A stretch of 46,650 bases of DNA from Verrucomicrobiaceae bacterium (GCA_027484445.1 JAIXSY010000027.1:1-46650); one strand, 5' to 3'; shown: positions 1-8,884, counted from the first letter of the stretch. Made by a program: numbers and translations. The notes: a model not told the origin generated them from the letters alone.

Positions 1-544
1 AAAGGGTGAGGGCGGGCATCGGAAAATATGTCTAAGAAAAGCATAGGTTGATTGGGCTGAAAGAGGTCTTTCTTAGATGATCAACTTTTCTCGGATCGCA
101 CTGCCAAGAACCGCAGCTTCGTGCCCGTGACATCACTGCCCTTTCCCCAGCGCCGGATGTGCAGGCACTGCGGGTCCAGATGCTCCAGCCCCACATCAAT
201 CTCCTCCTGCGCATCCTTCGGCTACGCCCGCTCCCCAATGCTCCACACAAGCGCCCCTGAGGCCATCGCATCCGCTTCCTACCCGTGTTTGGCCTAAAAT
301 CAGAAATCGAGAAGGCGGGGTTGGAGCCGAGGATGGAAAGTTTTGCGATGCTGTGAAGCGCGGAGCTGATGGCCCGAACGATAAAGTGCCTAAGATTTGC
401 TTCAGCCAGGGCGCAAACTTCTGGGATGCTAACCCCGTTCTAGCCACGGCACCTGCGTTGCTGATCAGGAGATGCCTGTCTGCTGTCCGTCGATCAATTT
501 CTCCTACTAGAGATCGTGAGCTTTGCTAGCTTCTGAATATCGGC
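1..544. other. Region without an intact gene
   Basis: No convincing complete gene is visible on either strand. The reverse strand between about 265 and 80 carries a protein-like stretch with one internal stop, listed separately. Near the left edge a nine-base inverted repeat (TCTAAGAAA near 31-39 and TTTCTTAGA near 70-78) could form a long-loop hairpin, but it has no T-run of terminator type. The remainder, up to the end of the small exported protein at 545, shows short overlapping open frames of unremarkable composition, and I see nothing else to support a feature. Confidence 0.5.
81..265 (-). pseudogene. Possible C-terminal remnant of an unidentified gene
   Basis: Read on the reverse strand, one frame gives a natural-looking polypeptide. 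It starts at MASGALVWSIGERA, meets a stop at about 222-224, and continues in the same frame as PKDAQEEIDVGLEHLDPQCL and then an Arg/Lys-rich tail ending in LRFLAVRSEKS before a stop near 81. The balanced residue use suggests former coding sequence with one nonsense mutation rather than random frame noise. I do not recognise the family. No ribosome binding site or upstream continuation in the same frame was found, so this may be only a decayed fragment. Confidence 0.22.
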
Positions 545-1102
545 TCAGCTCTCCGGATCCAACGCAACGGCCATGACGCCTTCTTTGGCTTGCCAGCCGA
601 CGACTTGTACACGGCGGTGAGCACCAGTGGCCTGCTTGCTGTTGAGGCCCAGGCGGACGGCTTCTTCTACTTTTTTGGGAGTGCTGTCATTGACCTCGCT
701 ACCGAAGAGTTCGGCCAGTTTAGCCAGAACCTGAGCCGGAGCTTGAATTCCGACGGCGGTCACAGGCTGGCGACTTTGGCTTCCCTGGGCCATCTGCTGG
801 CGCATGGCATCTTGGGGCAGACCGGTGGGCAGAAGAATGACTCGACGCAGACGTGCCACGGTGGGAGCGTTGACCTGAGGCACTGCAACCACGGCTGCCT
901 GTGAGAGTGCGGAGGCGGGTGGTTTGATCGACTTCGAGGGCTTGAGGAAACGGACGCCTTCTGACTCACTCAGGAGGGGAAGCTCAGGGCCTGCTTCAGG
1001 TAGTGGCAAGAAGACTTCCTGCGCAGCCGCAGGAACTGCCAGCGCCACGAGGCTGGCCAAGAACAAGGTGCAAAAGGAAAGATGAGCCGGGGGGAAATTC
1101 AC
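545..1102 (-). CDS. Small exported protein of unknown function
   Basis: This 185-residue protein begins with a clear Sec-type signal peptide: a short polar start, a hydrophobic run around residues 8-24, and a likely cleavage site after the Ala-rich VPAAAQ segment. The mature part is rich in Pro, Ala, Val and Gln and has no cysteine pair, haem motif or membrane segment. The middle contains a basic stretch (ARLRRVILLP), and the end (about residues 125-185) looks like a small alpha/beta domain. I do not recognise a family. The gene is divergent from the esterase at 1276, with about 170 bases between starts. A periplasmic or surface location is inferred from the signal peptide alone. Confidence 0.6.
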   Translation of the reverse strand: MNFPPAHLSFCTLFLASLVALAVPAAAQEVFLPLPEAGPELPLLSESEGVRFLKPSKSIKPPASALSQAAVVAVPQVNAPTVARLRRVILLPTGLPQDAMRQQMAQGSQSRQPVTAVGIQAPAQVLAKLAELFGSEVNDSTPKKVEEAVRLGLNSKQATGAHRRVQVVGWQAKEGVMAVALDPES

Positions 1103-1275
1103 GATTTATCATCGGCTTGTATCAGGACGTGAAGAATCCGACAACCGCAATTTTTGAGCTCGAAGCCGCTTCACCGCCCGCACGGTCTCCCCAGCAAGGC
1201 TTGAGGCGGCAGGAAACGCATCGCTTTCTTGCGTGTGAGCGGTTCGACTGCTTTGTCAGGGCTGTCTTTTCCCTC

Positions 1276-2085
1276 ATGAGTGAAGCTTTCCGCACGATTG
1301 AATTTTCCCATCCTAGCCTGACGCCAGCTGGCGTGCATTGGGCCACGGTGAAGTCGGCAGCGCTGCGTCGGCGTGCAGACGTGAGCTTCTATGTGCCGCC
1401 TGGTCAGAACGCCGCCTGCCTGCCGCGCGTGGTTTTGCTGCATGGCGTCTATGGCAGCCACTGGGCTTGGCTTTTCAAAGGGGCTGCGCATGAGGTGCTG
1501 AACCGTTTGATCCAGCATGAAGGTCTGCCGCCGATGCTGCTGGCGATGCCTTCCGACGGTCTCTGGGGCGATGGCAGTGGCTACCTGCGCCATGTGAACG
1601 CGGATTACTCCCGATGGATCGTGGAGGAGGTGCCGCAACTAGCCACGGAGTTGGAACCACGCAGTGAGGGATCGCCGTTATTCATCGCAGGCCTGTCGAT
1701 GGGGGGCTGGGGTGCGTTGCGGTTGGGAGCGCTGCATCCAGAGATCTTTGCTGGCATCAGCGCGCATAGCAGCGTCACGGAGATGGGGCAGATGCAGGGC
1801 TTTGTGGAAGAATACCCCGAGGGCTACGACTTGGCGGAAGATCGCCCCTTGCAGGCCCTGGAGTGCCTAAAGCTCAATGCGCATCGCCTTCCCCCCTTGC
1901 GCTTCGATTGTGGCACTGAGGACTTTTTGATCGAGCCGAATCGCCACCTGCATCAGGCGCTGGAGCGCGCAGGGATCGACCATGTTTACCAGGAATTCCC
2001 CGGTGGGCACACGTGGGAATACTGGCACGAGCACTTGGCGGATAGCCTGCGTTTCTTTGGAGGTCTCTTGAGTCGATCTGCATGA
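1276..2085 (+). CDS. Alpha/beta hydrolase, esterase D / S-formylglutathione hydrolase-like family
   Basis: The 269-residue product is a single-domain serine hydrolase of the esterase family (PF00756 type). The nucleophile elbow GLSMGG places the catalytic serine at about residue 141. Asp216 (in CGTEDF) and His245 (in PGGHTWEYW) are well placed to complete the triad, and an HG motif (LLHGVYG, about 55-60) can supply the oxyanion hole. The open frame extends upstream to 1003, but that extension runs antisense to the neighbouring signal-peptide gene and has unlikely composition, so the ATG at 1276 was chosen. No signal peptide is visible, so it is probably cytoplasmic. Its stop overlaps the rlmN start (ATGA), so the two genes are probably co-transcribed. 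The substrate cannot be told from sequence; acyl or carbohydrate esters are typical of the family. Confidence 0.85.
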   Translation: MSEAFRTIEFSHPSLTPAGVHWATVKSAALRRRADVSFYVPPGQNAACLPRVVLLHGVYGSHWAWLFKGAAHEVLNRLIQHEGLPPMLLAMPSDGLWGDGSGYLRHVNADYSRWIVEEVPQLATELEPRSEGSPLFIAGLSMGGWGALRLGALHPEIFAGISAHSSVTEMGQMQGFVEEYPEGYDLAEDRPLQALECLKLNAHRLPPLRFDCGTEDFLIEPNRHLHQALERAGIDHVYQEFPGGHTWEYWHEHLADSLRFFGGLLSRSA

Positions 2086-3179
2086 TGGAACCCCCTTCCC
2101 GCTCCGTGTTGCCACCTACCTCAGTCACGCATCTGCACGATCTGACCTTTGAGGAACTGAGTGCTTTGCTGCTGCGGGAGGGGATTTCACCCGCGCACAC
2201 GAGTGCGCTATGGAACGCACTGCATTTCCGCGCCGACGTGGACCTTCGGGCACGGGAAGATCTCTCCCCACCGCTGCGGCGCTGGCTGCTGCGTGAGCTC
2301 GATCAAACCCTGCAGACGGATGTGCTGCCCATCGCGGTCGAGACGCCGAGCGGCGATGGGCTGACGCAAAAATTTCTGCTCCGGCTGCGCGATGGACAGG
2401 AGATCGAAACGGTGATCATGGGCTACGAGGGGCGCCATACAGCCTGCGTCAGCACCCAGGCTGGTTGTGCGATGGGCTGTGTCTTTTGTGCGACCGGACA
2501 GATGGGCTTTGTACGGCATCTGCGTGCGGGGGAGATCGTCGCCCAGGTGCATCATGCCCGGCGGGTGTTGTCGGCCCGAGGTCAGCGACTGAGAAACTTG
2601 GTGCTGATGGGCATGGGTGAGCCGCTGAACAATTACGACAACGTCATGCGCGCGCTGGGCATCATCAGCGACACACGCGGCGCGAACATCGGCCCGGCGA
2701 AGATCTCCATCAGCACGGTGGGCGTGGTGCCCGGCATCCGCCGCATGGCGGAGGAGCGGCGCCCCTACAACCTAGCCGTGAGCCTGCATGGCAGCACGGA
2801 TGAGGAGCGCGGTGCCTTGGTGCCTGCAAACCAGCGCTGGCCGTTGGCAGAGCTCATCGCCGCCTGCCGCGACTATGGCGAGGCCACGGGGCGGAAGATC
2901 TTCTTTGCCTGGACGCTGATCGCTGGGGTCAACGACACGCCTGATCACGCCCGCCGCGTGGCCGGCCTGCTGCAGGGCCTGAACGCCCACGTGAACCTCA
3001 TCCCTCTGAATGAAACACGCGGCTATGAGGGCCGCGAAAGCGCTGAAGCCGCTGCGGCTGAGTTTCACCGCCTGATTCAGGAAAGCGGCATCCCCTGCAC
3101 CATCCGCCAGCGCCGCGGCATCGATGTGGCCGCCGGCTGTGGCCAGCTCAAGGCCGAGCGGAAAAAGCGCATGGCGTGA
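2082..3179 (+). CDS. rlmN: 23S rRNA (adenine-C2)-methyltransferase / tRNA methyltransferase RlmN
   Basis: The product is a radical SAM enzyme of 365 residues, the normal RlmN length. The family methylates C2 of A2503 in 23S rRNA and of A37 in some tRNAs. The iron-sulfur cluster ligands form the CX3CX2C motif CAMGCVFC (Cys129, Cys133, Cys136), followed by ATGQMGF. The cysteine that resolves the methylated intermediate is seen near the C-terminus in AAGCGQLKAE (about Cys353). Further family landmarks are GMGEPLNNYDNV and SLHGSTDEER. The ATG at 2082 overlaps the esterase stop by four bases, suggesting translational coupling. Nothing in it departs from the family. Confidence 0.95.
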   Translation: MMEPPSRSVLPPTSVTHLHDLTFEELSALLLREGISPAHTSALWNALHFRADVDLRAREDLSPPLRRWLLRELDQTLQTDVLPIAVETPSGDGLTQKFLLRLRDGQEIETVIMGYEGRHTACVSTQAGCAMGCVFCATGQMGFVRHLRAGEIVAQVHHARRVLSARGQRLRNLVLMGMGEPLNNYDNVMRALGIISDTRGANIGPAKISISTVGVVPGIRRMAEERRPYNLAVSLHGSTDEERGALVPANQRWPLAELIAACRDYGEATGRKIFFAWTLIAGVNDTPDHARRVAGLLQGLNAHVNLIPLNETRGYEGRESAEAAAAEFHRLIQESGIPCTIRQRRGIDVAAGCGQLKAERKKRMA

Positions 3180-3657
3180 AGCTGGCGACATCCTTTGCTT
3201 GCGCTTGGCTGTGCTGCCGCTATGGCCTGGGCATGGCGAGTCGCTTCATCTGGAGCGACGCGTTTTCTTTATCAGTCCAAGGACGTGATGAGCGTCCTCG
3301 GCAGCCGTTTCGCAGATGCAGGGAAGACCGTGAGAACCGGTCACAGTGGCGCTGCGGTATCGGGTCACAATTCTGTGACGTGTCGGGCAGCGATGTCCAA
3401 CAGGTGAAGCCAATCGGGAGGCAACGAACGGTGAAGGCGAACAGAAAAGGCGCGTGATTTCTGATCATGCACAAACCCGGAGTCCGAATATCTCACTGCG
3501 AAATGCTCACTCCCGCCGCTCCAAGTGGAGATGGGTGGGGACAAACTTCATCGCAACAATGAAGGGTGGGATCGACCTCCCCGTGCCAGGCCGTCCAAAG
3601 CCAAAAGACGCCATCGGCGCGGGTGATCGTTCTTGCCAAGACATCGCAAGACAACAC
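3180..3657 (+). other. Long leader region of the TonB-dependent receptor gene
   Basis: This 478-base interval lies between rlmN and the TonB receptor start. Open frames crossing it have unlikely composition (many Arg, Cys, Trp) and are rejected as genes. It holds a candidate cobalamin riboswitch (listed separately), including a small hairpin at about 3291-3306 (GGACG pairing with CGTCC). Downstream of the riboswitch core, near 3520, is a short hairpin (CTCC-AAGT-GGAG) that could belong to the expression platform. No convincing sigma-70 promoter was identified by eye. Confidence 0.5.
3255..3500 (+). promoter_or_regulatory. Candidate cobalamin (B12) riboswitch
   Basis: A core beginning GGGAAGACCGTGAGAACCGG at 3321, followed by CACAGTGGCGCTGCGGTA, closely parallels the conserved GGGAA / GUG-AA / GCGCAGCGGUA core of btuB-type cobalamin riboswitches. 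About 160 bases downstream, GGAGTCCGAATATCTC (about 3479-3494) resembles the 3' B12 box (AGYCCGAARACCU-like). The gene that follows is a BtuB-like TonB-dependent receptor, the classic target of this riboswitch. The B12 box is imperfect and the 5' end of the P1 stem was not resolved by eye, so the boundaries are approximate. Confidence 0.6.
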
Positions 3658-5607
3658 ATGAAACAGCGCACATCGCGCCTGGGAGCGGCTTTTTACGCCC
3701 TCGCAGGACTCAGTCTGCTGGGGGGCAACACGCTCTCCGGTCAGGAAAACCAAGAAGACAAGAAAACCAAGACCCTGGAGCTAAATCCCGTGGTCATCAC
3801 GGCCACGCGCACCGAGACGGAGGTGGACAAGACCGCCGCGAGCATCACGGTGATCAGCCGCGAGCAGATCGAGCAGGCCCAGTTCCGCCAGTTGGCGGAT
3901 GCCCTGCGCACCGTGCCGGGCATGACGGTGGTGAACCCCGGCGTGACCGGCAATGTGGCCACCGTGCTGACACGCGGCACGGCCACCAAAGATACCTTGC
4001 TGGTCATTGATGGGCGCCCCGTGCCCTTCAACCTCGCGGGCTCCTTCAACGTGGAAACCATGGCGCTCGATAACGTGGAGCGTGTGGAGGTGCTGCGCGG
4101 CCCTGCTGCCAGCCTTTATGGAGGACGCAGCATGGGCGGCGTGATCAACATCATCACCCGCAGCGGACAAGGTCTAGAGAAGCCGGAGACGACTGCCTTT
4201 TTTGAGGCTGGAAGCTACGGCACTTTCCGTGAGGGGCTGAGCACGCTCGGCTCGGCGGGAGATGTGGATTGGGCTTTCGAGGCCAGCCGCACGGACATCC
4301 AAGGACAGCGGTTGAACAGTCAGTTCGAGCAATCGAACGTGGCGGGTCGCATCGGCTGGCAGATCGCGGAAGACCTGCGCTTTGACCTCGATACCCGCTA
4401 CTATACGGCAAAGGTCGGCGTGCCGGGAAGCAGATATCGCTTCTTACCCGGCCCGGGGTTCAGCACTGTGGTTGTCAGCAATAGTGGGGCTGATCCCGAT
4501 GGTCATTTGCTGACGGAGTTTTGGAGCATCTCGCCACGCCTCACCTGGGAAACCAATGATCGCTGGACGCAGACGCTGACCTACTCTCACAGCCAGTTCC
4601 GCCAGGCCGCTTCTGACATCAACGGCTTCTTCATGACGAGTCCGGAGCAAAACAACCGCATCAGTTCCCGCACCGACTGGCTAGAATACCAGAGCATCGT
4701 GCAGATCACAGATGCGTGGAAGCTGGTGGCGGGTGCATGGATGCAGGATCAGAACATTTACCGCTTTAACGACAATTCTGGGATCGTCGATATCGACCAA
4801 AACTTCACGAACTGGGCGCTCTTCCTGCAAACCCAGGCGGAGGTGCTGCCCGGGCTGAACGTGCTCGGCGGGCTGCGCTATGACAGCTTCTCCGACTTCG
4901 AAGACGGTGGCACTTACCGCGTTGGCATTAGCTACCGTGTGCCCGTTTTGAAAACGCTGCTTCATGCCAATTACGGCACGGCCTACACACCGCCGACCCC
5001 GCAGGACCTCACGCCTGTCTTTGGTGGCAACGTCAACCTGATGGATGTCGAGTACAGCCGTGGCTATGAGATCGGCATTGAGCAGCCCTTGTTTGCTGAC
5101 AAGCTCGTGCTTCATGCCACTGCATTCCGCAACGACATCCGCGATACCTACCAGTATTTGCCACCGTTTTTCGAACCCCAAGCCGTGGGTGAGGCAACGA
5201 CGCAGGGTATCGAATCCGGTTTTGCTTGGTCTCCCTGCAAAGAGTTTAGCCTCGACTTCGGTTGGAACTACCTGGATGCCCGAGATGACACGAATGATGT
5301 CCGCTTGGTGCGTCGCCCGCGTCATTCCCTGAATGGCGCGATCACGGTGCATCCGCATGAAAACGTGACGGTCAGCCTCAGCGCGGTCTATCTGATTGAC
5401 CGCGAGGACTTCATCGGAGTTCCCCCGTTTGATCAGCAGGACGCGGAAGACTTTCTCAACGTCCGCCTGAGCGCCAACTGGCGAGTGACGAAAAACGTCG
5501 AGGTTTTTGGCCGCATCGAGAACCTGCTGGGGGATCAATATGAGGAAATTCCAGGCTTCCCTGCCCTCGACACTGGAGCCTATGCAGGCGTGAAGATCCG
5601 CTTCTAA
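3658..5607 (+). CDS. TonB-dependent outer-membrane receptor, BtuB-like
   Basis: The 649-residue protein has the full architecture of a TonB-dependent receptor. It has a signal peptide (residues 1 to about 29), a TonB-box-like segment PVVITATRTE (about 44-53), a plug domain (about 55-170, including VERVEVLRGPAASLYGG and GGVINIITR), and then a 22-strand-type beta barrel. It ends with terminal Phe in AGVKIRF, as expected for BAM-inserted barrels. The size matches BtuB/CirA-type vitamin or siderophore receptors rather than the ~1000-residue SusC class. The ATG at 3658 was chosen because the signal peptide starts there; the upstream extension reads through the leader. The preceding candidate cobalamin riboswitch points to cobalamin or another corrinoid as ligand, which is inference. 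A terminator follows directly. Confidence 0.9.
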   Translation: MKQRTSRLGAAFYALAGLSLLGGNTLSGQENQEDKKTKTLELNPVVITATRTETEVDKTAASITVISREQIEQAQFRQLADALRTVPGMTVVNPGVTGNVATVLTRGTATKDTLLVIDGRPVPFNLAGSFNVETMALDNVERVEVLRGPAASLYGGRSMGGVINIITRSGQGLEKPETTAFFEAGSYGTFREGLSTLGSAGDVDWAFEASRTDIQGQRLNSQFEQSNVAGRIGWQIAEDLRFDLDTRYYTAKVGVPGSRYRFLPGPGFSTVVVSNSGADPDGHLLTEFWSISPRLTWETNDRWTQTLTYSHSQFRQAASDINGFFMTSPEQNNRISSRTDWLEYQSIVQITDAWKLVAGAWMQDQNIYRFNDNSGIVDIDQNFTNWALFLQTQAEVLPGLNVLGGLRYDSFSDFEDGGTYRVGISYRVPVLKTLLHANYGTAYTPPTPQDLTPVFGGNVNLMDVEYSRGYEIGIEQPLFADKLVLHATAFRNDIRDTYQYLPPFFEPQAVGEATTQGIESGFAWSPCKEFSLDFGWNYLDARDDTNDVRLVRRPRHSLNGAITVHPHENVTVSLSAVYLIDREDFIGVPPFDQQDAEDFLNVRLSANWRVTKNVEVFGRIENLLGDQYEEIPGFPALDTGAYAGVKIRF

Positions 5608-5633
5608 ACGCAGCACAGCGCGTGAAAACAATG

Positions 5634-5671
5634 GCGGCGGGCGGCTGGATGACCAGCTGACCGCCGTTTTT
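5634..5671 (+). terminator. Rho-independent terminator after the TonB receptor
   Basis: The outer stem GGCGG (5640-5644) pairs with CCGCC (5661-5665). The inner stem CTGG (5645-5648) pairs with CCAG (5653-5656) around an ATGA loop, leaving a small CTGA bulge. Five T residues follow at 5667-5671. It lies 27 bases after the receptor stop codon and separates it from the convergent hydrolase gene. Confidence 0.8.
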
Positions 5672-5710
5672 CATGCATTGCCGTTGAACTAGGTATTTGT
5701 CCGTTCAGCC

Positions 5711-7396
5711 CTAGCCCTGGGTGTGCTTGTAGATAAACTCGACAATCGGTGTCGAGTCTTCCAACCCATGGGGATGATGTCCCACGCCCGGCTTGCGGAT
5801 CAGGGTAATGCTGCCGCCGAGCGTCTTGTAGCGGGCCTCGACAAGGCCGGTATTTTCCTCCCAGGGCACCACATCATCGGCGTCTCCAAAGACATGCAGC
5901 AGCGGCACGCCAGCCTTCGCGAGCGGGGCCAGGCGATCAACCGGGTTTCCCGTGTAGGCCAGTGCTTCGGCTTCGTCTTTGAAGCCCCAGAGTTTCAGGA
6001 CCAAGTCCCAATTCCGAGCATCGCCCTTGCCTTTGCCCTTGCCACCGGGCCAGCTTTTGAAGTCACAGACCGGAGCATCCGCATAGATGCAGGAGACTTT
6101 GTCTGGGTTGGCAATGGCCCAGTTGTAGCAATACAAGCCGCCACGGCTTAAGCCGACCAGCGCAGGCTTTTTGCTCAGGCCATAGGTGCCGGTCAGCTCG
6201 TTGTAGCATTCGTTCCAGAGCTTCACTGCCTCAGGGCTGCCAAGCATGTCGTTGATCTTCATGTAGGCGATGTAGTAGCCCTTGCCCAGCAGTGCGATGT
6301 CCGGCGCGGGCTTGTGGCCAAAGAACTCACCATGCCATACCCATGGCTTGCCGGGAGCCGCCTTTTTGGGGACGATGAGTGTCACCGATTTGTTCGCGAG
6401 GGTGAGCTCGTGCTTGGCGTAGCCATTCCAGTCTCCTCGACGACCTGGGATGAGCACTTGGTGTGACCAAGCGGCATGGCGTGCCTCTTGGTCGAAACTT
6501 GCGGCCTTGGCCTCTGCTACAGGCAGGGGCAGACCAGCGGCTGTGCCGGGCCGCTTGTGGCCGACATGGCTCAACCAAGCAGGACGTAGCAACGCGTGCT
6601 TTTGCTTCACTGCGGAGAGGATGGCTGCTCCGTTGATGTGATCAGGAATGCCATTCGGGCGCACTTTCAAATCCCATGCCTGCAAGACTGCCTGTGCCAT
6701 GAGTAGATGGCCCTCAGCGCCGGGATGCACGCCATCACGAGAAAAGGTGAAGGTGGGATCGCTCTTCCTGCGCTCGGCTAGCGCCGCATTGAAGGGGCCG
6801 TGAATGTCTAGCACCTCCCACCCTTCCTTTTTCATCGACAGCAGCCAATCGCTGTAGGCATCCAGCACCTCATTGTAGCCTCGGTAGGGGTGGTCGCCAT
6901 CCACCTGATCCGCTGGCACGACTTTGTGTGCGATGGGCTGGGGATCAAACACGGGTGGGGTGAGGTGAATGATGCGTGCCCCTGCCGCTACCACTTGGTC
7001 GTGAAGCTTTTTCATGCCTGCCTGAAAAGCAAGAAATCGCTCAGGGCTCAGCGGTAGGTAGATGCCGTCATTCATGCCATAGCAGGCGAGGACCAGATCG
7101 GGTTTCGCTTTCTCAAGCACTCGCCCTAGACGCTCGTGCAGATCAGGACGCGGAAATTTGCCGCCTGCATGGCCGTCTTCGCTGAGGCCACTGACCGTTT
7201 CGCTGCTCAATCCCAACGGAATCACGCTTTTCACCTCTGCCGGATGATGGGCAATCATGGCTGCCTCAATGAACTCCACGTAAGTGCCTGCCTGCGTGAT
7301 GCTATCGCCAAGGAAAACGATGCGAGTCTCAGGAGGAAGCACGGCCTGGACAGGCCAAAAGGCAAAAAGAAGCAGGGCAGAGATGGCAGCGCGCAT
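5711..7396 (-). CDS. Secreted two-domain hydrolase: SGNH/GDSL lipase-esterase fused to an alpha/beta hydrolase
   Basis: The 561-residue protein starts with a short signal peptide (about 1-18). The first domain (about 22-250) is an SGNH hydrolase: block I FLGDSIT with nucleophile Ser32, block III YGMND (about 106-110), and block V DGVHPG with Asp221 and His224. The second domain (about 310-561) is an alpha/beta hydrolase with GLSRGG (Ser417), an acid in FGDADD (about 504-507) and His540 or 541 in GVGHHPHG. Two complete catalytic sites on one chain suggest removal of two ester types or stepwise attack on acylated polysaccharide, which is inference. A Gly/Lys-rich loop (GGKGKGKGD, about 451-459) lies in the second domain. 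The gene is convergent with the TonB receptor and divergent from lpdA. Confidence 0.85.
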   Translation of the reverse strand: MRAAISALLLFAFWPVQAVLPPETRIVFLGDSITQAGTYVEFIEAAMIAHHPAEVKSVIPLGLSSETVSGLSEDGHAGGKFPRPDLHERLGRVLEKAKPDLVLACYGMNDGIYLPLSPERFLAFQAGMKKLHDQVVAAGARIIHLTPPVFDPQPIAHKVVPADQVDGDHPYRGYNEVLDAYSDWLLSMKKEGWEVLDIHGPFNAALAERRKSDPTFTFSRDGVHPGAEGHLLMAQAVLQAWDLKVRPNGIPDHINGAAILSAVKQKHALLRPAWLSHVGHKRPGTAAGLPLPVAEAKAASFDQEARHAAWSHQVLIPGRRGDWNGYAKHELTLANKSVTLIVPKKAAPGKPWVWHGEFFGHKPAPDIALLGKGYYIAYMKINDMLGSPEAVKLWNECYNELTGTYGLSKKPALVGLSRGGLYCYNWAIANPDKVSCIYADAPVCDFKSWPGGKGKGKGDARNWDLVLKLWGFKDEAEALAYTGNPVDRLAPLAKAGVPLLHVFGDADDVVPWEENTGLVEARYKTLGGSITLIRKPGVGHHPHGLEDSTPIVEFIYKHTQG

Positions 7397-7507
7397 GGGA
7401 GGGAGGCACTATACGCGCCCGAATCCGACTCTCTTCAAGATGAATCCCCGGTTGAACTGACCCACCCCCTGCGCTTCTCTGCCGTCTCATTTTCCCCCAA
7501 AACACAC

Positions 7508-8884
7508 ATGAACTACGACCTCATCGTCATCGGCGGCGGGCCTGCGGGCTACGTCGGAGCCATTCGCGCTGCTCAACTCGGTAAAAAAGTCGCCTGTGTC
7601 GAAAACGACCGCGCCGGTGGCACCTGCCTCAACTGGGGATGTATCCCCACCAAAGCACTCCTGAAAAACGCCGAACTGTATCACACCCTCAGCCATCGGG
7701 CGGAAGAGTTTGGCCTGAAAATCAGTGGCCTGGAGTTTGATTGGGCGAAAGTCATTGGCCGCAGCCGTGGTGTGTCCGACAAGCTGAACAAGGGCATCGA
7801 ATTCCTCTTCAAAAAGAACAAGGTGGACTACCTGCGCGGCACCGCCAGCATCCCAGCGGCTGGCAAAGTGGAAGTCACGGCGGCGGATGGCAGCAAGGCG
7901 ACTCATGACGCCGCGAACATCCTCATCGCTACTGGAGCCAAAAGCCGCCCGATGCCAGGATTCCCCTTCAACGGCACCACCGTCATCGGTTCTCGGGAAG
8001 CAATGACCTTGGCCAAGCAGCCCAAAAGCGTTGTCATCATCGGCGCAGGGGCCATTGGCATTGAGTTCGCTTACTTCTTCAATGCTTACGGCACGAAAGT
8101 GACCGTCGTCGAGATGCAGCCCAACATCCTGCCCGTAGAAGACACCGAGGTCAGTCAATTGGTCGAGAAAAGTCTCTCGAAGGCTGGCATTCGCATCCTC
8201 ACCAACACCAAGATTGCTAGCACCAGCGAAGATGGAAACGGAGTCAAGATCACCGTCGAAGGCGCTGCCAACGAAACCCTCGAAGCAGAAATTGCCTTGG
8301 TCGCGATTGGTGTCGCCCCAGTCTTGCCTGGCGGCATTGAACTGAAATTGAGTGATCGTGGCTGGCTGGAAACCGATGCACGCTACCAGACCTCTGTGAA
8401 AGGCATCTACGGCGCAGGTGACATCATCGGTCCTCCTTGGCTCGCCCACGTCGCTAGCTACGAGGCGGTGCAGGCCGTCGAAGGCATGTTCACCAAGCAC
8501 ACGCCGAAGAAAGTCGGTGTCTTCCCTGGCTGCACCTACTGCCATCCTCAGGTGGCCAGCATCGGTCTCACCGAACGCGCCGCGAAAGAAAAAGGTCTCA
8601 AGTACAAGGTCGGCAAGTTCCCCTACCAAGCCAGTGGCAAAGCTCTGGCCGCAGGAGAACCCGAGGGCTTCGTGAAAATCATCTACGGTGAACCTCACGG
8701 TGAAATCATCGGAGCACACATGGTGGGCAGCGAGTGCACCGAACTGATCGCAGAGATTGGTCTCGCCATGAACCTCGAAGCCACATGGGATGAGATCGAA
8801 GCCACCATCCACGCTCACCCAACTCTGTCTGAGATGGTCAAGGAAGCTACCGAAGTGGCCAAAGGCCATCCGATCCACGTGTAA
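7508..8884 (+). CDS. lpdA: Dihydrolipoyl dehydrogenase (E3)
   Basis: The 458-residue FAD-dependent disulfide oxidoreductase reoxidises dihydrolipoyl groups of the 2-oxoacid dehydrogenase and glycine cleavage complexes with NAD+. It has the N-terminal FAD-binding fingerprint IGGGPAGY (8-15) and the redox-active disulfide in GGTCLNWGCIPTK (Cys40, Cys45). It also has the NAD-binding IIGAGAIGIEF and the C-terminal active-site pair in HPTLSE (His437, Glu442) used by the partner subunit of the dimer. The ATG at 7508 is used; an upstream in-frame extension to 7136 runs antisense to the neighbouring hydrolase. No E1 or E2 genes are adjacent, so E3 is probably shared between complexes encoded elsewhere. 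It ends in a strong terminator. Confidence 0.96.
   Translation: MNYDLIVIGGGPAGYVGAIRAAQLGKKVACVENDRAGGTCLNWGCIPTKALLKNAELYHTLSHRAEEFGLKISGLEFDWAKVIGRSRGVSDKLNKGIEFLFKKNKVDYLRGTASIPAAGKVEVTAADGSKATHDAANILIATGAKSRPMPGFPFNGTTVIGSREAMTLAKQPKSVVIIGAGAIGIEFAYFFNAYGTKVTVVEMQPNILPVEDTEVSQLVEKSLSKAGIRILTNTKIASTSEDGNGVKITVEGAANETLEAEIALVAIGVAPVLPGGIELKLSDRGWLETDARYQTSVKGIYGAGDIIGPPWLAHVASYEAVQAVEGMFTKHTPKKVGVFPGCTYCHPQVASIGLTERAAKEKGLKYKVGKFPYQASGKALAAGEPEGFVKIIYGEPHGEIIGAHMVGSECTELIAEIGLAMNLEATWDEIEATIHAHPTLSEMVKEATEVAKGHPIHV

Noticed and set aside
3176..3457. 93-codon open frame right after rlmN
   Set aside because: Its composition is rich in Arg, Cys and Trp, it has no recognisable features, and it crosses the candidate cobalamin riboswitch.
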